64,000 nucleotides of DNA from Floccularia luteovirens (lineage: Eukaryota; Basidiomycota; Agaricomycetes; Agaricales; Squamanitaceae). Location: assembly GCA_009739215.1 (NCBI GenBank), contig VSJF01000005.1, positions 434,001 through 498,000 of the forward strand, given 5' to 3'. A model generated the notes under the pieces. The model ran no database searches, had not been told where the DNA came from, and saw nothing but the letters and a program-made list of their open reading frames with translations. How positions within the stretch are numbered: the first letter of the stretch is position 1; each line of letters opens with the position of its first letter. Shown here piece by piece: positions 47,405 to 59,855 of this stretch. Made by a program: the position numbers and the translations under genes.

Positions 47405-50400
47405 AATCCCTTTCCCCATTGTTGTTATCTTTAAATCGTGCTGTGGCTGTTGCTCTGGGAGAAGGAGAAAAAAAAAGAAGGAAGATTTTTCTTTAGGACG
47501 ACCAAGATGAATAATTTTCTTTTGGAAATCGTGATATTTCTTCTTTCAAATTTAGAATGCGCGAAAACCTTGGATAGGATAGAGGATGGTATCCTTTTAT
47601 ACGCTACCGTTTTCTTGCAAATTTTCTTCCCTATCCCCTGTTTTGGACGCGCCCCGATTTCGTTCCTTCGTAATACTCTAAACCACGACAGAATCGTATT
47701 ACACACACACACACCCAAAAAAAGGCCTGCCCACACTTGTAGAATCCGTTTATATTAAAAAGTCCAACAACCCTCCCCATCACATGCAGGCTAATTTGTT
47801 TTCCTTTCCATGATATTTTTTTTTTGTTTTATTTGTTTACAGTTTTTTTTTCTTTTGATTTTTTGTTTCTTTGAAAGCAAAACACACTCGCTCGTTGTTG
47901 TAATTTCCTCTCGTTTTTTTTTGTGGTATATTATCATATACGAATATTGTGTCTATAATACCCCCCTCTCTCCTGATTCATTCCTCTATCCTGTCGTCAT
48001 ATATACTCGATCTCTCTTTTTTTTTGGATAATAATAAATCTGTCGTACACTGCTCATTGCATGGTGCTTTTCTTTTTCCTACGTTGCGTTTGCATTTGCA
48101 TTTCGTTATAATCGCTTCTGAGAAGGGATTTATTATTATTAATAAAACAAAGAAAAAGAGTATTTTCCATTCCTTTCAACCTCTCGAATTTCTTGGGTGT
48201 CCTATATTTTTATTCGTTCAGTGTGTCCGACAGTCCGACTCGAGCCCATCCGTGTCCATGCTCATCCTCCTCCGGTGAATTCTTACCTCATCAATCCACT
48301 TGCTCGGCTTCTGGATCTGAAAGACGAAGCGATTTGTAAACACAGTTACCGCCCCCGCGCCTCCCTCAAAAAAACGATCAGCTGTCAATAACAATGATCC
48401 GCTTCTCTTAGGCCCTCTCTCCGCGTTACTCTCTCACCACATATCATTGCATCAATTATGCATTATACATTATCGATAAGTTATTAATCACGCCCAACCA
48501 GTGCACACCCGCCGCGCGGTTATAATTGTTTTTGCTCCGCTTATGATTGTCCATGCGCACCGTTTATCAGAACATGATGCATGAAATGTTGCAATGATGG
48601 AGGTGTCTTCGATCGGTCGATCATCCCCCCCTGATGTCGAGGAGTTTGACACGGGACGTCCAACTATCCCTCTTTATCTTCCTTCCGAATTATCGCTCCT
48701 CTCGAAAATGTATTGTGTCTTTCTAACATAGTTGTGTCTATCATGGACATAATCCTCCGATCCGACGCGACAACCTATCCAAAATATTCACATGAAATTC
48801 TTGTGTATACCGAACACCGTACCGTATATTCTGCTTGATAATATTTTAGATTTTTCTTTTTTTGGTAATTTGCTTTCCAACAAAGATCATTTGCTCATGG
48901 TCTCCACTTGTAAACCTGTTATCGCTATCCATTATCCCCCTCTATATTTACTGCCTTTATCTCTCGATCTCATTTAGCAAGCAACTGATTATTCGTCCTG
49001 TAGATATAAATCCATACTAACCTCCCCTTCCCGATATACTACAAAAATTACATGAAACAAACCAAAACTAAATGAGAAGGGGAACGAATTTATTTTTTTA
49101 GCGTGGTATATGATAGTATGTATACTGATTGATCTTGATCCATTTCGTCTCATCCGGTGCTTGGTTTGTATAATAACGTTATAGTTTCTTATGGTAATAT
49201 ACATGGGGTTACTGTACTTCATGAATCATTCATATATCATTTACTGCTTGTTCTTCGGTTGTTTTGGTTTTTGGTGTTATCATGACGTTTGTGAGTTGGG
49301 AGCACCCCAATACCCCCCATCATCTATGAACTCTTCCCACACCCATAGTCCAGTACATCAACGACATCAACATGAGTGGGTAAGGCCTGAGGGAAGAAAT
49401 GCCCAATCCTATATGGGATCGTGACACCTGCGAAAGGCAATCAACAATCAATAATTTCGCTCCCCACCTTCCATATTTCCTATTTCGGTAGTCCTTACCC
49501 TTCCTTGTCCAGGTGCAAACAAAGTGTTTTTGTGTGGACTCTGAATCGGTGATAAAACGAAGGGTACATATAATTATAAAATTCAGTAATGATGGATGAC
49601 TGAGGAACGGGCCGCGTTAAGTAAGTAACACGGGGTTCTATGTGCATGTAAATAGAAGTAATAGTATGTATATATACGTGTGTATATGTACCGCGTTCAA
49701 AGATGGGTGTGTAACATAGGTTTATAAATAATCATCGTACCACACTTTCTTTCCTGAAGTTCATATTGTGCGATAGCTTCTATGTATAACTTATGTTATT
49801 AACTTATCGAAAGTTTTGGGGTTTGGGGTTCGGAGGGGGGGGTGTCGTTCCATACTCTCACCACATGGGCAATCCACACATAGTACTATTTGGAAGCTTG
49901 TGATTGCAAAGTTCTCGGAGGTAGTGGGAATGAACTATGGTGTTATCTCCTCCCCCATTTGCAATTGAGAATGTAACATGCTAGAAGAGAAGAAAAAACG
50001 AATAAATAGTCCAAACACGGGTTTTTCATTTTTCGATCTTTTTGACATCCCATCTAACTTTTTCTATGTTCGCAAGGGCTGCTGTGCAATACACGTGCAC
50101 ACGAACTGACATTTCATTATGGCCTATAAGAAAAACGTACGATTTTGAATATAGCCTTAGATCGTTTGTATATAGCAAAAGAATACCCAGCTCCCGAGCA
50201 AAGTTTCAGATATGTTCCCCAAGTGTCAAGTACATAACCACTTACGAAAGTAAGTATCACTATCAGTTACTGTACATCATAACTTGGGTTACTTTCCTTC
50301 TCCCGTAACCAATTCACTCCACTGTCATAACGGTATTTTTGCTTATCTGCTTAGATACCATGACATGATACTTCAATATCAATTACAAAATCAAAATGAC

Positions 50401-52175
50401 TCGCGATGTAAAGGGGTTCTGAAACAGCTTTTTACACGGCATATGAAATGGCCCTTGGAGATTCCCCTTGTCGAGAAGCCAGTCAGCTAGGCTAGAATAC
50501 TCTTCAGTTTTCTCAAGCCAAAACATTCTTAACAGGATGGTAAAGCTGATCAGAAGTCAATTTAGATGAGATTAAGAGGAACCACTAATAGTGATACTGA
50601 TAGAATGTGTTAAAACGATAACTCGGTCCTGAACTATTGGTGGGGCTTTGTTTCATGTTTATAAAAGTTCATTCGAGCTCCTGGGTGACGGGGATTATCA
50701 GGATATACCCTCATCAACATAGAAAAACCCATATTTTATAATAACTATTCAAAAGGCACATGAGCGTTGATGCGGTAATCCGGATTCCGGGTCGTTGCCC
50801 ATTCAATTGCTTTTAGCAGAAGGGAGTGACAAACAAAAAGACACAAACCAACTGATAGTCTATGAATCTGTGGGTAAAAACGGATGAATATATGGGGTAC
50901 AGCACTCTCTCGCACCGCAGTATATGTTTGCTTCTAGAATTCTTGGAGGCAGTTTGAGATCGTGTGTCATTGATTCACTTCTCTGCCTCGAGGCTTGATC
51001 ATGATCAATGATCTGCGCTATGTTTTGAACGACTTGAGGTGAAGGCTCTTTACTCGTGGTGATCAACAACATCTTGTGCCCACAGCAGAAAACTATCAGT
51101 ACGTAGCACGTGTCACACATTGCTCACACACATCCCCACTTGTAGATCCCAAACAACCGTAACCTGCGACAAGATGATATTGCCATGACCCTAATGATTG
51201 TTCAGTGACAACGAGGCAAGCTTTTGACACGAATTCCAACTTTGACAGTTTCTCGTAAGATTCATCTCCACCTGAGTCGATACATAGAATTTTGATGCCC
51301 GTACACACAAACAAAACAAATCCATTCTCCGCTTCGCGCGGTCGTGCCCACGGTTAATCAATCAGTATCACAAGGTCCAAGAGCTCATTGGGATTCCTGT
51401 GCGTCTAATCGGGTATTCAAGGGCTCGAATGAGTAGGTTTATCCGAGAGGGAGATCATTCTGGTTGTCTCCGAGAACAAGGTTGTAAGCTCCAACAAGCC
51501 AACTTTGAAGGTTGGGATCAAATCATCAAACCCTGTGGCAAGGCAGCATAGCATTGCAAAGTATGATACGATCTGTATGCCACGATAACCGCTGATGCAG
51601 AACGTGTTAGCACTGGATAAAGGTCATAAAGCGGCAATCACCGCTTGCTAGTAGTGGAATCACGTACTTGGAATGGCAATGTTTGTCGCCTATTCTTGGC
51701 CCCCGACTCGGAACCGCTAAAAACACATGATTACAAGTGTGCGCCAATTAGGATTGCCGAGGGGAATGGTTGCATTGGAGTTGGGGGAGAATGAATACCA
51801 CTGGTTTGGGGCGCACCGTCGTGCCGGAGTAGATCCCTCCGAATATATCAGTCCCCCTGGCATTACGTATAACTCATTGCCGCTTTCTAATGTTGTGTTT
51901 TCCGTCGCTTCTTTGGTGTTGATGACTTAGAAGTTCTTCAGTAAGACCTCGGCAAGGGTTTGGATTGCGCAGTCCTGAAGATGTATTGGGAGCATGGTTA
52001 ATAGATTCACCCTCAATTCAAGTACTCACGCTAACCAAGAAGACCGCGTTTTCCTGGCCGCAGTTGCACATACGCCGTTGAAAGTGACGTTGATCCGTGG
52101 TTATGACCTCATGGTCATTGTTTCATAAAACCTATTCGCCTTTGATAGCTCCCTGAGTAGGATCACCCTTATGGG

Positions 52176-52183
52176 TGAGCAGC
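52176..52183 (+). repeat. Target-site duplication, left copy (TGAGCAGC)
   Basis: Exact 8 bp direct repeat with 52541-52548, immediately abutting the CAGTG termini of the MITE. Confidence 0.9.
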
Positions 52184-52540
52184 CAGTGATGTGCCGGTCG
52201 AGCGACTAGTCGTGAAGTCGCAAGAAGTCGCACGACCCCCTATGGTTGGCGACTAAATTCGACCAGACCATGGGAGAGTCGCCTCACATGACACTAACAG
52301 AGGGAATAGGCTAATTATCGCAAGATTGTGCTTGATTATCATGTTTGGCTATCAGATAATCAAATTACATAAGTAATTCAGGTCATCAACTTAGAAATTC
52401 CGAGAGAGGTTCTGAGCATCGTCAGTGAGTACACGTGACTAGGTAGGTCTGGTCGCTTTTTGCGACTCACGACCAGTCGCAAATAGTCGTGAAGTCACGT
52501 CATCAGACTTCCGACCTAGTCGCATGACTGTCCAACACTG
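52184..52540. mobile_element. 357 bp hAT-type MITE with 8 bp target-site duplication
   Basis: The element starts CAGTGATGTGCCGGTCGAGC (52184) and its right end (52507-52540) reads in reverse complement CAGTGTTGGACAGTCATGCG, both continuing GACTAG and TCG..AAGT. CAGTG termini are typical of the hAT superfamily. The flanks are an exact 8 bp direct repeat TGAGCAGC at 52176-52183 and 52541-52548, the hAT target-site length. Several internal short repeats of the GTCGCxxGACC/GACTAGTCGT type give sub-terminal structure. There is no coding capacity, so it is non-autonomous. Confidence 0.9.
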
Positions 52541-54247
52541 TGAGCAGCCCGCGTGCTGTATAATGTAAACCAGTTACTAATGGCACAATACCTACTTCCA
52601 GGAATTACAAGCAAGCATGCGATCAAACGGAAAACGCTTTAGACAAGACAAAAGGCTGAAAGATGGCGCGGCATGGCGCTATAAAGACCGTGCATATGGC
52701 CATGTTGGAGTTGGCTGAAAAAAAAGGCGGCCGTCGTTGGTATAATGAGTATAGCACGTTGCGGATGTCAACCATTGGATCGTGATTTAGCTGATACCCA
52801 GGCCTTCCTGTCTCCCGACATTTCGGGATATACCGCTGGGTCCAGTTATGCTAGAGAGTATGTCATGGGCTTGTGCCGACGCCGAACAGCTAGCCGCTGT
52901 GGGTTAAATTCCCATATTCATGATCATGAGTAATGCCGCAGAATGCGTCCCGGTTGCTATGAAAGCACCTCATGTAATCCAGGAGCTGATTGAGAGGTTG
53001 CTGTTGTACTTGTAGAGTTGATTGAAGAATGCTTCAACAGTAGCTTGTAAAATTTTGTAAAATTTTGACATCAATAATGTCAATCAATAATGTCAAACAC
53101 TCTACCAAAAACTAACTTTACAGTATCAACATCAATACTAGCTGTTACAACTGATTCATGTAGGACCCCCCTCTTCCGATATACTATTAATGAACAATAT
53201 GGCATATCTATAAAAGAAGTGTAATAGACCTTATATTCGAAAGATTGGAATTGATAGCATCCGATCTGATGTTTCTCAGCACAATAATCGGTTGTGGGGC
53301 TCAATTTACAAGGTGTGTATGATTATATTCAACACAGCATTACTTGGATTCATATAACGTGTTAGGGTAATAGATTATCTTTTAGTATGTAACATAACAA
53401 AGTCTATGCCGTCGAGCCGCTACCACATTCCCTTAGCTAAGGCACGAGTCTGTTTTCATAACATTGAACAACTCTCGGAAGCACTTGTCAAACCCGACGC
53501 AGTCGACATCCGTATTTCGTACCTAACAGGATCAAGTCCGGGTATATGATCCATCCTAATGATTTCTTCGCATAATTACTTGCCTGTAAGATGTCCCCGA
53601 CAGTGTGGCAATTCTTCAAGACATAGAAGGCTATTCTCTATGCATGAGTATAATATCCGTCCTTTTAATACATGATGCTGTAGCGGCACTTTCCCATATT
53701 GCTGTTCCGCTAATTAGCTGCCTCGCTCCACCCTCATGTACCCTGCTCACATGCCTGTCATTCTGTCATCCCATCCTGTCTTTCAACTGTATTACAGGTA
53801 CGGGGGTGTAGCTATGTTTAGCAAGAAACATAGCCTCGAGCAAAAAGGTGGACCTTGTTCGTTTGATTCTAAGTTGACGACCCTGACCTTATTATCTCTC
53901 CCCTTACAAGCCGTATCTGTATCACATTTGGGTAAACACATTAAGACCCAGATATCTGTCATTGCTCTTTTAATACCTTGCGATTGTATTTTACAATGTC
54001 CAAAAAGCGCGATAACTAATCTTGCGAATAGTTTAATTGTCACTGCCTCCGTGTGTCTGCTGTTCCTTGTCAGGTGACTAATATTACATATCTTGCAATC
54101 CACCTTGAAATCGCATGCCTTGTATTTAAAGATAGTTTAGGAAAGAAACAATTACGGGAATTGCCAAAGACTCGAATCAATTCACGGAGCCTCGTGCTTT
54201 ATTCTAAATTTAGACATAACCCTCTTCTCTGCTCACACCCTCCAAAG

Positions 54248-55467
54248 ATGGCAGAGTCATTGAAACAGAATTTGACGCTGGAAATCCTTCGTAAGGCCGA
54301 AAAAGAAGGATATGGTGTTCTAGCGCAATGCTGGTCTGTTACAATAAACATTCCCCTCAATTAGGAACAAAAATGATGGTTATCAACCCTATGTAGCTAT
54401 GACCAACAGTCCGCCGTCGCTCTGGTTCGAGCGGCGGAAAGGACTCACAGTCCTGCAATTCTGCAGATATTCCCCGTAACGCTTGTCTATGGTAAAGGTC
54501 CATTCTTGCGGTTCTGTTTGGACATGTAAGTATCCTCATCTAAACTAACCAAGATCCTCTCTCATTTCAAAAATGTCCTAGTGCCCACCAAGCTTCCGTG
54601 CCGATTGCCGTGCATCTTGATCATGCAACTGATCCTAAGCATCTCGAGCTCGCTTTAGACCTGGCCGAGCAAGGAATTGCATTCGATAGTATAATGGTTG
54701 ATGCAAGTCATGCCGATGTACGCATTCAACTTCAGGGGGCGGAAATAAATTCTCAGCACCCTATTCCCTGTAGACAGATGAAGAGAACATTGCATTAGCA
54801 CGTCCTTATGTTGACCGTGCCAGAAAATATGGCATAGCTGTTGAAGTTGAATTAGGACGATTGGAAGGCGGGGAAGCTGGCTTGCGCATGATATCTGATG
54901 CTAAATTAACAGATCCGGTCAAGGCAGAACGCTTCATGAGAGAGTATGTCTTCATTTGCTTGGTGCTCACTGAAAACAACTCAGCGACGATGAAATAGAA
55001 CAGGGGCCATTATTATTGCTCCCAGCATTGGAAATTTGCATGGCTCGTACCTCAAACCACCTGAACTTTCGGATGGAAATGTATGTTTGTAACGTATCAA
55101 ATTGCCTTAGCAAAATAACACACCTGCTGCTCAGTCTGAAGGACCTAAAAAAGAAGTTCCACGGCACAATTCCGATATGCTTACATGGCACCGACGAACT
55201 TCCCGATGATCTTTTTATCGAGTGCATTAAAAATGGAGTGAGCAAGGTCAGCTTTCTTTGAATTGACGCGAACTATTCGATACCAATTATGATATCGCGT
55301 CTTCATAGATTAATGTCAATAGCTGGGCCCGTGATCCATATACAAAGAAACTGGCTGAAGGCCTTTTGACACTCCCGCTTCCCGATGCCATTGAGGAGGC
55401 GACTGAGGTGTTTGCAAAGGTTTGCGAGCGGTTTCTTATCTTATTTGGCTCCTCTGGCAAGGCCTGA
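54248..55467 (+). CDS. Class II (ketose-bisphosphate type) aldolase family protein
   Basis: Seven exons (54248-54333, 54397-54525, 54582-54717, 54774-54943, 54999-55080, 55142-55246, 55309-55467) encode 288 residues, the usual size for FbaA/GatY-type zinc aldolases. It is in frame throughout. Family marks are VPIAVHLDHATD (catalytic Asp and a zinc His), FDSIMVDASHAD, EVELGRLEGGEAG, the second zinc His in APSIGNLHGSYLKPP, the third in PICLHGTDELPDD, and the phosphate-loop-like GVSKINVNSW. The likely reaction is reversible aldol cleavage of a phosphorylated sugar or acid sugar to dihydroxyacetone phosphate, in the cytosol. It is not a glycolytic fungal FBA sequence. It sits 216 bp upstream of, and co-oriented with, the DenD-like dehydrogenase. 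Confidence 0.9.
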
Positions 55468-55683
55468 AGTCTACCCATTTTTTCAACCGTGTAACATATT
55501 CTTAAAGTCCTTGGTTTTATAAAAATCTTGCAGTGCTCTATTGTCGATCAACATTACGTAAATACAGAGAATCCACGACGGGCCGCGGATTTATAAAACT
55601 CTCACTGAACATATCCAATGACATAAGAATGTATTAGACCATGAGAATTGCAAAAACGAGAAACCTTTCCTTTCGTAACTGTA

Positions 55684-56922
55684 ATGTCGAGTAACACTGT
55701 TCTCGTCACCGGAGCAGCTGGATGGCTTGGGAGTCAGGTGCGTCTATAGGTACTACTACTTCAATATCAAATAGTCATAGTTATTATCCGACCTGTACTC
55801 TACAGGTGGCTAAAGCTATTCTTGCCGATCCAGAAATGCCCAATGTACGCCTGGTTCTGGCTGACATTGTTCGCCCTGAACCACCCAAAGGCTTCTTGAA
55901 TGTCATCTCAGTGAAAACTGATATGACAGACAAACTCCAAGTTGACGCGCTCTTCACTACTCAGTTTGGAATACCAGCCACCATTTACTGCTTACATGGC
56001 ATCATGTCGCGTGGATCGGAAGATAATTTTGATCTAGGTATCAAGGTCTGTAATGGTCTGCATCTCCGTTTTCATTATGATTTGATTTAATCGTTGCAAA
56101 GGTGAATATCGACTCAGTGCGCAACCTGCTTGACTCCGCACGTAATTTCCGTACCGAATCCCCAATTAAATTCATTTTCGCGTCGTCTTTGGCTGTATAT
56201 GGTGGACCACTTGTACTTCCCTTCAATCCAATTGTGTGTTATAGCCTTCTGATCAGTTAGTAGCCCGACCTCATCACACCTTGCACAAACGCCACCCCGG
56301 AAAGCGCTTACGGAATGGCCAAACTCTCGTCAGAGTTGTTTATTAATGAATACACTCGTCGAGGGTTTGTTGATGGACGAATCTTGCGTCTCCCTACGAT
56401 CGTCGTTCGCCCAGGAGCTCCAGCTGCAGCCACATCTGCATTCATCTCAGGTGAATTTGATCACTTACAGGTGTACTCCTAGAACTTGGCTCATAATATT
56501 AAACAGGAATAATCCGCGAGCCCCTCAGGGGTGTTGAAAGTTTATGTCCAATAGGTGATTCCATCGACGCTCCCGAACTAAATCTTGCGTTGTGGCTGGC
56601 TTCTGTCGAGACTACAATTAGAAATTTCATCATTGCAAGCCACATTCCAGCAGAGAAATTCAGTCCTCATACACGTGTAGTCTGTCTGCCTGGGTTTACT
56701 GCTACGGTACGTCAAGAGCTTGAGGCATTAGCTAAGGTTGGGGGACAGGAAGCATTGAGATTAGTCAAATTCCAAAACAATCCAGTTGATCGAAGAATCG
56801 TTTCCTCGTGGCCTGCCAGATTTGACAATACTTATTCCTTGGGCCTAGGTTTTGTTGTTGACGAGGGTGGGATGGAGCCAATAGTAAAGGAGTTCAAGGA
56901 TAACATCACTAGGTTTTCGTAA
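55684..56922 (+). CDS. NAD-dependent epimerase/dehydratase family protein, DenD-like
   Basis: Extended short-chain dehydrogenase/reductase. Start MSSNTVLVTGAAGWLGSQ (55684-55737) carries the GxxGxxG dinucleotide loop. Exons continue VAKAILADPEMPNVRLVLAD, FIFASSLAVYGGPL joined across a 51 bp intron to PDLITPCTNATPESAYGMAK (the YxxxK catalytic pair), GRILRLPTIVVRPGAPAAAT and a final exon. That last exon holds HTRVVCLPGFTATVRQELEA and VDRRIVSSWPARFD, ending LGFVVDEGGMEPIVKEF. The VVCLPG..TVR and IV.SWPARFD segments match the D-erythronate dehydrogenase (DenD)/Gne-like SDR group, so oxidation of a four-carbon acid sugar is a reasonable guess. The neighbouring aldolase supports a shared catabolic role. 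Confidence 0.88.
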
Positions 56923-57626
56923 TGACTATCATGATCAGTGTCATTACCACTAAGTTTAACCTTGCTAAAATTTTGATGTGTAAACAATTTCGAGATGCAG
57001 ATACACCCTGCATATCACAATCTGTCGCACAAAGCGAAATGAATAAAACCTTAGTTGTCGTACGTTCCCCATGACCTAACGAACAATGTGACTACCACAT
57101 TAATTTGTAGCTAAGGAGATACACAAAGCGAAATTGGCAGCATAGAAGTGTGAGTGTATTGGAAGTGAACAGTAATTATAGGACTCACAGCTGAGAATAC
57201 TGCGGATGCCAGAAGCAAAGTTCATGCACCAACCCTGATTCCACGTAGTATGATCTCTGAAAACGACTAGACTATTCAGAAAAAGCCTACTGTTCTTTAG
57301 GACTAAGCTCAAGAAAATCAGTTGAAGTTTCGAAAACCATGCTTGTTACAATGCTTGCTAGATCTGAAGGGATACTACCAATCTCCTATAATTATATAGC
57401 GTGAATACTGAACTCCCGCGAGTGGATGCATGGTCAATTGCGAGGTTTCTGCCTGATAACCAATCCTCGATCGGACAATGTGACTACCATGACATGCGAT
57501 AACACACATAACGCTATGGTGTTGAAGATTGCAGCCGTGCAAAACGTAATAATAGTGTGCACTGTATGTCGTTATGATCGGAACCAGACAAATTGTACAG
57601 AGCAATGTCGAAATGAACGGAAGGAG
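56923..57626. other. Convergent intergenic region
   Basis: 704 bp between the DenD-like gene and TAF11, which converge. Only short chance open frames are visible, and no repeat or RNA gene is recognised. Confidence 0.5.
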
Positions 57627-58784
57627 TCATCGCACAAAGTACCGTTTCGCCTTTAACGGCCGAGCAGCACCCACTCTCCCTGTTTCTTCCTGGTATGCTC
57701 TGTAAGCTTCGCGAAGATGGTCAGGAGACAAGGGTCCAGTCTCTCCGCGGCGTGTTTGCACAGCACGGGCTAAACATAATAGGAGCAGGAAGCAGAACTA
57801 TCTCAGGATCTTTTCAAACTTCATTAAAACAGCAATCACCTACCCTTTTCTACTATTTCACCCACAAATACTTTGGAGAACCCAGCAATTACTTGGGCAA
57901 CAGGCTGAGAAACCTGTTGTCCTAAGGTATGTTGTATCACCTGAAAAGGAGGTATTGGTTTGATGTTGAATAGATAATAAATATAATCAACCTTCCTGAC
58001 AGCTTGCTTCGGTAGTGCATGCCGTCTGTAAGCCTCAAACCGGTCATACTGAGCAGGACTGAAGTTGTCCATCAATACTCTATCATATCATGTGAGGAAT
58101 AAGTTTCGCTGTCGGTTCAATTCAAACATACTTGAGGTTATCTTTCGATTGACTTTGCCATGAAAGTTGGGCGGAATAATCGTCGTCTGCCATTGCAGGC
58201 AGTAACTCATCGTCTACCTCAACATCCTCCTCAATTCCATGGGGCCGTACCGGAACTAGCACTTGAGATCCATTCATGCCAACGATTCCTGTCACATCAA
58301 TGGATGATGATGCGGTTTGCTCGTTGACAGCTCCACTACTTGCAAAGTTCAAATGCATAGCAACTGGTGTTCCAGGTGCACCTGCAGTAGACTCCCCTGA
58401 AACCTGATTCAGTTGGCCTAATTGCACAGCTGCTGCAGCTCGTTCCTGCAAGTTTCCATCTGTTCCTGCAGCGCCTTCTCCTGAGGTGCTTGGGGCTGGA
58501 GAACCAGCAGCTTTAGGCATTGCCCATTGAACACGGGGGTATTGTTGAGGTACCAAAGGACTTGATACTATTGGTGTATTTTCTGTTGTTGATCTGGAAG
58601 GGGTAGCTCCCATCGGTGCTGCTCCTCTCGGTTTTCGACCTCTTTTTGCGCCAGTGCCTGTCATTGAGCCTCTAGGACGTCCGCGACCTGATGGTGTAGG
58701 CGTTGAGGGAGTTGAACTTGAATTGGATTTCAACATGTTAGGTGAAGCTGGAGCAGGAGTATAAGGGGAATAAGGAGTCGACAT
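57627..58784 (-). CDS. TAF11: TFIID subunit TAF11
   Basis: Histone-fold subunit of TFIID that pairs with TAF13 and contacts TBP/TFIIA. The long first exon (58784 to 58132) encodes an N-terminal region rich in Ser/Pro/Gly with AT-hook-like GRGRPRG and KRGRKPRG, and ends in an acidic stretch (EEDVEVDDELLPAMADDDYS). The conserved domain then spans three exons: FSPAQYDRFEAYRRHALPKQ with AVRK, then VIQHTLGQQVSQPVAQVIAG with FSKVFVGEIVEKA, then RAVQTRRGETGPLSPDHLRE ending YFVR. All introns are in phase. The AT-hook-like motifs in the N-terminus suggest DNA contact, which is inference. Confidence 0.93.
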
Positions 58785-58945
58785 TGTTGTGAGTAACGTT
58801 GAGGATAGCAGTGAATGATGCCAAAATGCTGAGTCATGTGAACCAAGTATTTTTCACGTAACGTCACATCACGTTCAATTCTTTCTCTTACGCACACGTC
58901 CTAATTACAGGCACTGATAAATATAATGTGATACATTCTGGCAGC

Positions 58946-59855
58946 TTAGCTACTGCGATAGCATACGTCAAACTTGCCAACCACATACATCCAAGTTTCC
59001 AGGACAAACGAAAGGAAAATTATCAACTCAAACGCCAAAACAAAATTTCGTCGCTTTTTCTGGATTACAGCTTTTCCTATGTCTGTGTCGTTGTAGCCCA
59101 ATGGTGGTTGTATTTTGACAGGCTTGTCTTCTAACCAACTATTTCCTCGAACGAACATTTCCCGGCAAGGAAATACTTCCAAGATTTCACACTCGAAATC
59201 TGGAATTGAGAGTTTATATCTTCTCCATAACTGTTTTGTTTCGTCCGCAAGTAGCTTATCCGCAGACTGGAACTGCCCATCGTTCACTTTGCCGATTCCA
59301 ACTTCTAAAAGTTCGAATGAAGGTATGATCTGAAGCCGCCTGAACATTTGTCCAATAGCATATTTTTCCTCCAGGAACAAATGGGAGATCAATGGAGATG
59401 TGATGCAAACTTTGGAAGTTGCGACGCAGACAACTTTTCTAGCACATTCAAGATGGACTTGGCGAGTTTGAATAATAGGCAATTCAGGGGATGCTGAGGT
59501 AATTGCAGATGGATTAGGAAGTGACAAAGGAAGATAAGGAACTCCCTGAGACTGTTTGAAAGAGGTATGGGAGTAGACCAGGGCTATAACAATAGGCTGG
59601 GCGAAAAAGGCGCTGTTGAAGTACAATAAGAACAATAACAGCTATTTCAATAAGCACAAACCTTAGAACCCTTTGCAAATCCCCGTTGGCTGAAAGCGCG
59701 ATACGTTCAATTCCACTCACGTCCTTGGGCCATGGAAACTAATGTGCGACAGTAAGCAATGGAAAATTCAAGTGACAAATAAGGGTGGTAGAATATACAT
59801 TAACACTTGTAGACTTTGTGTTGTACGTGTCGTGTTGAGAGGTCTTTGCGGTCAT
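58946..59855 (-). CDS. Conserved fungal protein, possible chorismate-lyase/UTRA-like fold
   Basis: Reconstructed from minus-strand exons: a short start exon (ATG at 59855, MTAKTSQHDTYNTKS), an exon encoding FPWPKDVSGIERIALSANGD with LQRVL, and the main exon beginning SAFFAQPIVIALVYSHTS. Later pieces are LECARKVVCVATSKVCI, IGQMFRRLQIIPSFELLEVG, LWRRYKLSIPDFECEILEVF and PCREMFVRGNSWL. The layout (GDLQRVL..FFAQPI, then V.L.C..KVVCVATS, then FR.L...P.FELLEVG) resembles the UbiC/UTRA effector fold, but I cannot see its catalytic residues and do not assign an activity. The final 40 residues after GNSWLEDKPVK, including a hydrophobic stretch, look unusual and may read through an unrecognised intron. 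Confidence 0.6.

Larger units (their letters stand above)
47405..54247. other. Long gene-poor region downstream of the Sfp1-like factor
   Basis: About 6.8 kb. The first kilobase is T-rich and probably 3' UTR and terminator of the zinc-finger gene. A short (AC)n run lies at 47701-47713. Minus-strand open frames at 50860-51314 and exon-like fragments at 51700-52080 have some coding texture (for example EPSPQVVQNIAQIIDHDQAS) but no recognisable domain, no consistent exon chain and no start. They may be eroded genes. The only clear feature is the hAT-type MITE at 52184-52540. A doubled AATAATGTCAATC-type microrepeat lies near 53068-53096. Confidence 0.5.

Noticed and set aside
50860..51314. Minus-strand open frames that might form a gene
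   Set aside because: There is some coding texture, but no start, no family motif and no coherent exon chain could be built. Left as unexplained sequence.
54944..54998. A suspected frame break in the aldolase before TGAIIIAPSIGN
   Set aside because: Choosing the later acceptor (GAAATAG ending at 54998) instead of the earlier CTCAG restores a perfect frame.
56190..56275. A 31 nt intron in the DenD-like gene
   Set aside because: An upstream donor (GTACTT after GGACCACTT) gives a normal 51 nt intron and a better protein join (YGGPL to PDLITP).
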